This document shows, one piece after another, positions 56,550-64,000 of a stretch of 64,000 nt of DNA. The stretch is from NCBI RefSeq assembly GCF_001548095.1, contig NZ_AP014815.1, positions 372,001 through 436,000 on the forward strand, given 5' to 3'. The notes under the pieces were generated by a model. It saw only the letters and a program-made list of their open reading frames with translations, was not told the origin of the DNA and made no database searches. The DNA comes from Geminocystis sp. NIES-3708. Its GTDB lineage: Bacteria; Cyanobacteriota; Cyanobacteriia; Cyanobacteriales; Cyanobacteriaceae. How positions within the stretch are numbered: the stretch's first letter is position 1; the number at the start of each line of letters is the position of its first letter. Position numbers and translations under genes: made by a program.

Positions 56550-58004
56550 TTAATTATTAATCAGAGAATAAACTGATTCATTAATCCATTCTTCGATTAA
56601 ATGGATAAAACAAACTTTAATATGTTTACTTTTAGGGAATACGAGTTTAAATTCTAACTCAATATTATTTTTAAAAATTATTGTGATTTTATGAAAAAAT
56701 GTTTCTTCAATTTCTTCATTCAAATTCCAATATTTTTGAATTAAATATTCTTTAATTTTATCTTTTTCCTCTGTACATAAAGATTGATATATAAAAAATA
56801 ATCTTTGCCAAAGAATTTGTTTACAATGTTCTTGTAACCAGGTATCTAAAGGAGTTTTTAATTCTCGAATTTTATCTTTAGTTAACTGTATTTTTTCATC
56901 TAATAATATTTCCTTAATTAGAGACTCAAGTAATATTGTTCTAATGGAAGTAATTGCACGAGTAACATGAAGTTGTGTCGTGACAAAATCAGAATAATTT
57001 ACAGACATAACTTCTGCTATTTCTGTTTGAGTTAGTTCTATTCCTTTCCACAGTTGAAATATAATTTTTTGAGGTAATTCAAGTTTAGAAAAAGCCTCAG
57101 TTAATATTTTATTAACTACATCATAATTTTTCTGATAATTTTTATCCTCATCATTAAAATTTGAGATAGTATCATCAGCTAAATTATCTAAATATTCTTC
57201 ATTACGAATAGTAAGAGGATTGCAATATTGACGAGCAAATTTAATACAAGTCAATAAAATATTTTCGCATTGTTGTGAATTTATAGGAGATAAAACACTA
57301 TTTTTTTTCTTTATTAGCAAATTATACTCATTACTAACTTGTATAAAATGAGATAAAGATGGGGATAATAACTTTTTATTTTTTCTTGTAAGAGGAGGCT
57401 TATAAATAAGATTAAAACATCCCCAAATTAATAAATATTGGTCTAAAATTTTCCCTGATAATCCTCCGATACTTTGTAAACATTTAGATTGGTGATTAGT
57501 TTTTAGTTGTTTTAATAATCCCCAATCAGATGCTCTTTCCCAGCCCATATATTGATAGGCTTGATCTATAAGCTGATATTCTATTTTATTTTTGGCATAA
57601 GTTTTTAATTTCGCCCCAAAATTTGTGTCATATTTAGACAGTAATTTAAGAGGGGAAGAAACTAATAAATTTGACCATTGAAAATAATCTTGCCAAGTAA
57701 ATAAATCCCAATAATTTTGTAGTCGTTGATAGACTTTTTCGGTAGCAAAAAAACAAGATTCTTGTAAATAAGCAATTAAATGTCTATGTTGAAGTGAGTC
57801 TTGATTTTGTCTTAACCACCGTAAAATTTCTTGGGCAACAATATCTTCTTCGGAGGAAATAATCTGTTGCCTTTGTAACAACCGAATATTTCTCTCTAAC
57901 TCTGGGTGTTTTTTCCAGTAGATAATCGAAGAAGAATCTTCTTCTTTCAAACATAGAAAGGAAGAAAACTGCGCCACAAGATTACTGCGTTTTTGCATTT
58001 TCAT
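56550..58004 (-). CDS. Sigma-70-like regulatory protein
   Basis: The 484-residue protein ends its central part with a sigma region-4-like helix-turn-helix (about 311-350: LPQKIIFQLWKGIELTQTEIAEVM, the underlined core being ELTQTEIAEVM). Region 2 is not clear: the N-terminal 200 residues are helical and Trp-rich, with LWGCFNLIY. The size is far larger than ordinary ECF sigma factors (about 200 residues), and extra domains precede and follow the HTH. It may be a divergent sigma factor or another RNA polymerase regulator. It is the first gene of the sigma-like/DUF1822/CHAT set. Confidence 0.72.
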   Translation of the reverse strand: MKMQKRSNLVAQFSSFLCLKEEDSSSIIYWKKHPELERNIRLLQRQQIISSEEDIVAQEILRWLRQNQDSLQHRHLIAYLQESCFFATEKVYQRLQNYWDLFTWQDYFQWSNLLVSSPLKLLSKYDTNFGAKLKTYAKNKIEYQLIDQAYQYMGWERASDWGLLKQLKTNHQSKCLQSIGGLSGKILDQYLLIWGCFNLIYKPPLTRKNKKLLSPSLSHFIQVSNEYNLLIKKKNSVLSPINSQQCENILLTCIKFARQYCNPLTIRNEEYLDNLADDTISNFNDEDKNYQKNYDVVNKILTEAFSKLELPQKIIFQLWKGIELTQTEIAEVMSVNYSDFVTTQLHVTRAITSIRTILLESLIKEILLDEKIQLTKDKIRELKTPLDTWLQEHCKQILWQRLFFIYQSLCTEEKDKIKEYLIQKYWNLNEEIEETFFHKITIIFKNNIELEFKLVFPKSKHIKVCFIHLIEEWINESVYSLINN

Positions 58005-58431
58005 AAAGTAGATTAAGGTAAATTTTCCTCAAACTTGTTTTCCCTATCTACTTATCAGTGTCGTTTTATGAATTTATGCACTTTTTTAACAAATATTTTT
58101 GTTTTTTTTTTGGATTGGAGAGGAAAAAATATTTTATAGAGATTGTGAAGAGTTAATAATTAGGGTGTCATGAGAGTAAAAGATAAGAGTTAAGAGTTAG
58201 GATTTTGAGAAATATTTATGAATTAAAGATGTCAAATGTAGTTTTAAAACTAAATACAGCAAGATTTTATTTAGGGAATGAAATCAAAAATATTGAGTTT
58301 TTGAATAAAAATAACCAAAATAATATTGTAATTTTTGTGTTAATATAGTATTTCTTGACCTCTGATTTTTATAGCTTTCTGATTCCCATGCACAAACCCC
58401 AATTAACCTTAAAACCCTTGATTTAAGAGAT
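58005..58431. other. Gene-free region upstream of the sigma-like gene
   Basis: These 427 AT-rich bases lie between the sigma-like gene and sds. No frame, tRNA, repeat or convincing hairpin was seen; it probably contains the promoter of the sigma-like/DUF1822/CHAT set and the end of the sds transcript. Confidence 0.5.
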
Positions 58432-59403
58432 TTATTTTATCCTACTCAAAACATAATCTGTTAACTCTACCAAAGAATCTGTAGCAGGGGATTTTTGCAA
58501 ACAATCTAAATCCTGTAAAGCCAATTGACTATGTTGATAAGCTAAAGCCCTAGCTTTTTCAATACCATCACTGTTATTCACCAATTCTAGGGCTTGTTGT
58601 AAATCTCCTTCTTCACTAAATTCTCTTTCAATCAAAATTTTTAAAGAAGGTTTTTCTGCCATGGCAAATAATACAGGTGCGGTAATATTTCCACTGACTA
58701 AATCAGAAGCAACAGGTTTACCTAAAACTTCCTCAGAAGCCGTAAAATCCAATATATCATCCACTATTTGAAATGCTAAACCAAGATTACGCCCATAACT
58801 ATAAATTTTATTCGCCACTTCTTCCCCCGCATCACTTAAAACAGCAGCAGCCTTTCCGCTATTGGCAATTAGTGAAGCCGTTTTAAAATAGCTTTTTTGT
58901 AAATATTTTTCTAAAGTTATATCTGTGTCAAAGCAACTTAATCCTTGTTGAATTTCTCCTTCCGCAAAATCTCGAATAACTTCTGACAATAATTTCACTA
59001 CTTGAAGATTATCTAAATTTGCTAAATACCATGAAGATTGTGCAAATAAAAAATCTCCTGCCAATACAGCAATACGATTACCAAAAAGAGTGTTAACTGT
59101 AGGAACTTGTCTTCTAATTTCAGCATCATCAACTACATCATCATGAACAAGACTTGCAGTATGAATCATTTCCGTAATTTCCGCTAAACGTCGATGTCTA
59201 GGAGTTAAATCTTGACCCTTTAGTGTAGCACGAGAAACTAATAAAACGATAGCAGGGCGAATTCTTTTCCCCCCAGCACTAAATAAATGCTCTGCCGCCG
59301 CACCTAAAATAGGATGTTGTGCCTCTACCAAGGTGGTTAAGTTATCAATTAGTTGCGATAAGTCATTTTCTACAGGAGTAAATAGAGAGGTTGCAGTTGT
59401 CAT
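58432..59403 (-). CDS. sds: Long-chain polyprenyl diphosphate synthase (solanesyl type)
   Basis: The 323-residue trans-prenyltransferase has both Asp-rich motifs: DDVVD at 88-92 and DDILD at 215-219, with GGKRIRP near 45. It condenses isopentenyl units onto allylic diphosphates. The position and size match the cyanobacterial solanesyl diphosphate synthase that supplies the side chain of plastoquinone. Chain length cannot be read with certainty from the sequence. Confidence 0.9.
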   Translation of the reverse strand: MTTATSLFTPVENDLSQLIDNLTTLVEAQHPILGAAAEHLFSAGGKRIRPAIVLLVSRATLKGQDLTPRHRRLAEITEMIHTASLVHDDVVDDAEIRRQVPTVNTLFGNRIAVLAGDFLFAQSSWYLANLDNLQVVKLLSEVIRDFAEGEIQQGLSCFDTDITLEKYLQKSYFKTASLIANSGKAAAVLSDAGEEVANKIYSYGRNLGLAFQIVDDILDFTASEEVLGKPVASDLVSGNITAPVLFAMAEKPSLKILIEREFSEEGDLQQALELVNNSDGIEKARALAYQHSQLALQDLDCLQKSPATDSLVELTDYVLSRIK

Positions 59404-60224
59404 TGATGAGTAGTTATTTATAAAAATAGTTTACGAAAGTTCATATATCTTATTATTATTTTAAGCTATGGTTTCCCTTACTGAGATAACAATGGATGTT
59501 TTTTTGTGCGAATTATAGTTAATATACAACAAAAATGTTGATATATCAGGGTTAACACTCAAGAAAAAAAATTTTAATCTTCTTCTATTGAAGGTCAATC
59601 TATGTTATTTTATATATATAAGTAACAATAAATCTCAGAACGAAAAAAATCCTAGATTATCGTTGTTGCCTTCATCAACTTAGCCTTAAATATTGTGGGG
59701 AATTAGTCTCATATAAGTGTTGGTAAAGGTTGTATGTATATATTTATTTCATAGCTAATGATTCACAGTCTAAAGGTTAACTAATGAAAAGTTAATGGTT
59801 TTTCTTTGGTGGAAAAAACTGGAATATTAGTTATAAAAATAAATTAAGATAGTTCATCTGACTCATGAAACATCATTAAAAAAGTAATTCTTGGTGTTTT
59901 TGATAAAAGAAGAAAGAGTTTGCCGTTAAATTCTGTGGTGTTTTATACATTGAGAATAATTAGGCTTTCAGACTTTCTCGTTACCTTTCGATAAGTTTAT
60001 TTGAGCGGTAAAAGATGTGTCTATTTTTATTTTATTTAACATCAACAAAATTTTATCTATTGCTATCAATCAAAAAGGTAAAAAATGTTATTAAAAGATT
60101 GTTAAAAAATATTTGATCATAATCAATAACAATTTTAAAGTTTTTAACAAAAAATTGAGTATCTATTGAATTAAAATAATTCTAATTAATTAACCCAATA
60201 TTTAAAATTTACGGAGATTTATTT
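59404..60224. other. Long gene-free region before a small ORF
   Basis: The 821 bases have no frame above about 60 codons on either strand and no tRNA or known RNA that I can recognise. It could hold the promoter of sds (minus strand), a long leader or a small RNA. No tandem or palindromic repeat of the window's families is present. Confidence 0.5.
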
Positions 60225-60335
60225 ATGCTAATACCGCTCCTTGCTTTACTTTATCTATTAATAATTTACATCTTGTTAACCTTAGCACAGAAAAAAATTA
60301 AATTACGTATAAATTCTTCTCAAAATTCGAGATAA
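60225..60335 (+). CDS. Putative 36-residue single-pass membrane protein
   Basis: ATG at 60225 and TAA at 60333-60335 enclose a 36-codon frame: MLIPLLALLYLLIIYILL, then a basic tail. The ribosome binding site GGAG (60213-60216) is eight bases before the ATG, good spacing. The first 21 residues form one membrane helix and the rest is Lys/Arg-rich. The size and shape fit small photosystem, cytochrome b6f or NDH-1 subunits, but the text matches none that I know. Confidence 0.5.
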   Translation: MLIPLLALLYLLIIYILLTLAQKKIKLRINSSQNSR

Positions 60336-60380
60336 TTAGAAATAAAATAATTAACAATTACTACTATTATTTCTCAATTT

Positions 60381-61526
60381 TCAATTATAAATTGCTTTAT
60401 GTATTTGTCCTAAAATAACTTCTTTTTTCGCCCCTGTAACATTAGGTAAATTGCCCTCATAATTATTGACGTGCCAATAGGCTAAAATGGCAAAAGCTAT
60501 AGCTTCTTTAAACTCACCACTTATGCCTAAATCATCGCTAATCAGTAAATGAGAATCGGGAAGATAACTTTGTAAACGCTCTTTTAAATAACTGTTACGA
60601 CTACCTCCTCCTGCTAAAATAACCTCATGAGGAATCGAAGGTAAAAAACGATGGTAACTATCGGCGATAGAAGCAACAGTTAATTCTGTCAAAGTCGCTA
60701 ACCAATCAGCATCACTTAAATGATAGTTTTGGGCATCTCGATGACATTTTTCTAAGTAAATATGCCCGAATAATTCTCTACCTGTAGATTTTGGTGGTTT
60801 TTGATGAAAAAAATCTTCTTTTAACCATTGCTTAATTAAAGGTTTACATGGCTTTCCTTGACGACTCCAATCACCGTTAAAATCAAAAGTCTGTTGATTA
60901 TCTGTTAATTTTTGTACTGCTAAATCTATTAAAGCATTTCCTGGTCCTGTATCCCAACCGATAACTTTTTCTTGCCATTTTTGCGTATGAGTTGAGGGTA
61001 AATAAGTAGCGTTACCAATACCGCCGATATTTTGTAAACAACGACTATGACGAGGATGATTATATAAACACAAATCAATTTTAGACACTAACGGCGCACC
61101 TTGTCCTCCTACGGCAATATCCGCCACCCGAAAATTATTGACAGTATCAATCCCTGTTAAATGAGCAATAACATCTCCTCTGCCTAACTGTAAGCTATAG
61201 CCTAACTGGTTTTTATGGGGCGGTTGATGATATACTGTTTGACCGTGAGAGCCTATTAAATCTACTTTGATATTATCTGGAATTATATTTAAAACCGCTT
61301 GAGAAAATTCAGTGGCGATGGCAGAATCTAATTGAGAAAATTCCGTCATAGAAAGAGAATCACCTTCACAAACTTGAAGAATTTTAGTGCGTAAAGAAGG
61401 AGAATAGGGAAAAGTTTGACCTACTAAAAGGTTAACTTCTAAATCTAATTTTTGTCCTTTAATTTCGACAACGGCGGCATCAATTCCATCTACAGAAGTA
61501 CCACTCATTAAACCAACTATAATCAT
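60381..61526 (-). CDS. anmK: Anhydro-N-acetylmuramic acid kinase
   Basis: The 381-residue kinase of the ASKHA fold phosphorylates 1,6-anhydro-N-acetylmuramic acid released from peptidoglycan turnover. The N-terminus GLMSGTSVDGIDAAVVEI, the GQTVYHQPP and the middle IGGIGNATYLP with GWDTGPGNALID are typical. A cytoplasmic wall-recycling role is known for the family. It is convergent with the small ORF at 60225. Confidence 0.94.
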   Translation of the reverse strand: MIIVGLMSGTSVDGIDAAVVEIKGQKLDLEVNLLVGQTFPYSPSLRTKILQVCEGDSLSMTEFSQLDSAIATEFSQAVLNIIPDNIKVDLIGSHGQTVYHQPPHKNQLGYSLQLGRGDVIAHLTGIDTVNNFRVADIAVGGQGAPLVSKIDLCLYNHPRHSRCLQNIGGIGNATYLPSTHTQKWQEKVIGWDTGPGNALIDLAVQKLTDNQQTFDFNGDWSRQGKPCKPLIKQWLKEDFFHQKPPKSTGRELFGHIYLEKCHRDAQNYHLSDADWLATLTELTVASIADSYHRFLPSIPHEVILAGGGSRNSYLKERLQSYLPDSHLLISDDLGISGEFKEAIAFAILAYWHVNNYEGNLPNVTGAKKEVILGQIHKAIYN

Positions 61527-61598
61527 ATTTAGGTTAAATAATAAACAAATAAGTGTAAGAGTAAAGTTTGAATATTAAACTGATGAAGAAATTTTACC

Positions 61599-61955
61599 AT
61601 GACTCAAACTATACAAATTAGTCTTGTGGATATACTCAGTAAATTAGATAGTAAAATTGATGAATTAGATAACAAAATTGACAAATTAAGTGAGTAATTA
61701 TAAGAAACGAAATTAGAGTTAAATGAGAAGATTAATAAATTAGAGACTGATTTTGAAAAGCAGAAAAGTCATGATGAGCAAATAAATAAACATCTTGATG
61801 CTATTGATAAATATTTTGATAGTGTGGATAAAAAATTTGATGAAGTTAACACTCATTTAAATACTATGACTATTGGATTTTTAAGTATTGTGGGAATATT
61901 AGTTACAGGTTTACAAGGGATTATCGGTAAATTAGTTTTTTTTCTCAATGTGTAA
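61599..61955 (+). pseudogene. Disrupted coiled-coil/membrane protein gene
   Basis: Reading from ATG 61599 gives 32 codons (MTQTIQISLVDILSKLDSKI and more), then TAA (61695-61697), one codon and another TAA. The same frame then continues, through KFDEVNTHLNTMTIGFLSI, to a hydrophobic C-terminus (IVGILVTGLQGIIGKLVFF) and a stop at 61953-61955. The parts form the usual small coiled-coil plus membrane-anchor layout, with two in-frame stops. It appears dead or in decay. The remnant at 24715 is similar. Confidence 0.7.
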
Positions 61956-62040
61956 ATCAGATTTGAATTGCTAATTGTTCATAGTTTTAAGATATGATGT
62001 AAGATCGCTCACTAAATTAAAAATTTTATAATTGAGGTAA

Positions 62041-63039
<999 letters not shown>

Positions 63040-63084
63040 TTGATAGTTAATAGTTGATAGTTGATAATTAATAGTTAATAATTT
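63040..63084. repeat. TAGTTGA/TAGTTAA heptamer tandem repeat
   Basis: About six imperfect tandem copies of the heptad TAGTTGA or TAGTTAA directly follow the ilvC stop codon. They are of the same slippage type as at 9784. Confidence 0.7.
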
Positions 63085-63102
63085 CTATTTTCTATATTAT
63101 CT

Positions 63103-64000
63103 ATGATGAATTCACCTTTATTAGAAATCCTTAACCTTGGAGTGGCTTATGGCACTACTAATAACGGTGATAACTCCAACTCTATTAGTTGGGCTGTTAA
63201 TGATGTTTCTTTCAACCTCAATTATGGGGAAGTTTTAGCCTTAGTCGGCGAGTCTGGTTGCGGAAAATCCACCTTAGGCAGGGCGATAATACGATTATTA
63301 CCAGAAAAAACTAAGGTTGAAGGTGTGGCAAATTTCAAAGGAGAAGCTATTTTTGCCTATGACAATCAAGCCTTACGCAAATTTAGAGGAGAAGCAGTTG
63401 CGTTAGTATTTCAAGATCCCATGACAAGATTAGATCCTTTAATGACGATAGGGGATCATTGTATCGAAACATTGAAAGCTCATCAACCTAAATTATCACC
63501 ACAAGAAGCGAAAAAAAAAGCCTTATCTACCCTTGCCACCGTCAAAATTTCTCCTGATAGATTTAATCAATATCCCCATGAGTTTAGTGGTGGTATGCGT
63601 CAACGGGTTGCCATCGCCCTTGCTTTATTATTAGAGCCGAAGTTGATCGTTGCTGACGAACCTACTACTAGCCTTGATGTCACTATTGCTTCGGAAATTT
63701 TAGCTGAATTAACTTCTTTGTGTCGTGAGCGAGATATGGCTTTATTATTGATTTCTCACGATTTAGCGATGGTAGGGAAATACTGTGATCGCATTGGGGT
63801 AATGTATCAAGGTAAAATGGTAGAAATGGGTAAAGTGCAAGATGTAATCTATGCTCCGAATCATGAATATACAAAATCTCTGTTAGCGGCTGCCTTTCAC
63901 TTACATAAACCCTCAGAATTAGTTGTCGAAGAAATAAAAGAAAATGAAACCCCTTTATTAGAATTAAAAAATCTCAAACAATACTATAGTTTAGAAAGTA
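63103..64000 (+). CDS. Dipeptide/nickel-type ABC transporter ATPase (partial, runs off the edge)
   Basis: From ATG 63103 the frame stays open for 299 codons to the window end. The ATPase domain shows GESGCGKST (Walker A), FSGGMRQRVAIALA (signature) and LIVADEPTTSLDVT (Walker B), of the DppD/OppD family. After about residue 285 a second domain seems to begin (PLLELKNLKQYYSL), so this may be another two-domain fused ATPase like that at 24885. An ATG at 63106 is an equal alternative start. Confidence 0.88.
   Translation, partial: MMNSPLLEILNLGVAYGTTNNGDNSNSISWAVNDVSFNLNYGEVLALVGESGCGKSTLGRAIIRLLPEKTKVEGVANFKGEAIFAYDNQALRKFRGEAVALVFQDPMTRLDPLMTIGDHCIETLKAHQPKLSPQEAKKKALSTLATVKISPDRFNQYPHEFSGGMRQRVAIALALLLEPKLIVADEPTTSLDVTIASEILAELTSLCRERDMALLLISHDLAMVGKYCDRIGVMYQGKMVEMGKVQDVIYAPNHEYTKSLLAAAFHLHKPSELVVEEIKENETPLLELKNLKQYYSLES

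Noticed and set aside
53568-58004. Type III-E CRISPR/Craspase locus
   Set aside because: No CRISPR array, Cas7-11 or TPR domain is present. Only the protease-sigma idea is similar.
59404-60224. tRNA or known small RNA gene
   Set aside because: No cloverleaf, T-arm consensus or recognised RNA motif was found by eye.

Overview
The window is chromosomal DNA from a cyanobacterium. It is AT-rich (about one third G+C by eye) and carries many copies of the octamer GCGATCGC (HIP1), both typical of unicellular Geminocystis/Cyanobacterium-like lineages. The gene content agrees: a complete kaiABC clock locus, NdhF/NdhD of a CO2-uptake-type NDH-1 complex, a PucC-family carrier, the pilus/motility protein HmpF, a solanesyl-diphosphate-synthase-type prenyltransferase and a sigma-like/DUF1822/CHAT gene set. 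I see no rRNA, tRNA, CRISPR array, prophage or intact insertion sequence.

Layout. 1-4.2 kb: tail of an unknown gene, a secreted SPOR-tailed protein, acpP-fabF (fatty acid synthesis) and a membrane-anchored lambda-type muramidase. 4.4-7.1 kb: a three-gene TolQ/ExbB-like motor operon with two related ExbD-like partners. 7.3-20.3 kb: ruvA, a solitary CIRCE-controlled groEL, aqpZ, a TVP38-type membrane protein, yidD, an orphan MrpC/MrpD pair, a PucC carrier, murJ, bfd, rnhA, lexA with its own LexA box, a phosphatase and a small membrane protein. 20.5-28 kb: a LivG-type ATPase, hmpF with a beta-barrel-like partner, ruvC, a dual-ATPase ABC protein and ppk2. 28-33.2 kb: kaiA-kaiB-kaiC-tex. 33.2-36.8 kb: ndhF-ndhD on the minus strand. 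37-46.2 kb: a SHOCT-repeat protein, argS, radC, a coiled-coil protein, yraN, mutL and a phosphodiesterase-like protein. 46.3-53.4 kb: two MFS carriers, a glycosyltransferase, a HEAT-repeat protein and small proteins. 53.6-58 kb: the sigma-like/DUF1822/CHAT set. 58.4-64 kb: sds, a putative 36-residue membrane protein, anmK, a decayed coiled-coil gene, ilvC and an ABC ATPase running off the edge.

The two most promising under-described systems are: (1) the TolQ-like operon at 4386-7062, whose two B-type subunits share a C-terminal motif but only one keeps the membrane Asp expected to carry protons, next to a divergent muramidase gene; and (2) the sigma-like/DUF1822/CHAT set at 53568-58004, which places a caspase-like protease beside a sigma-like regulator, a pairing reminiscent of the type III-E Craspase/sigma circuit but without any CRISPR component. 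Smaller points are a LexA with an altered cleavage site but a perfect LexA box, a hairpin that hides a ribosome binding site, a MITE-like repeat family and a kaiC-tex gap of only 25 bases.
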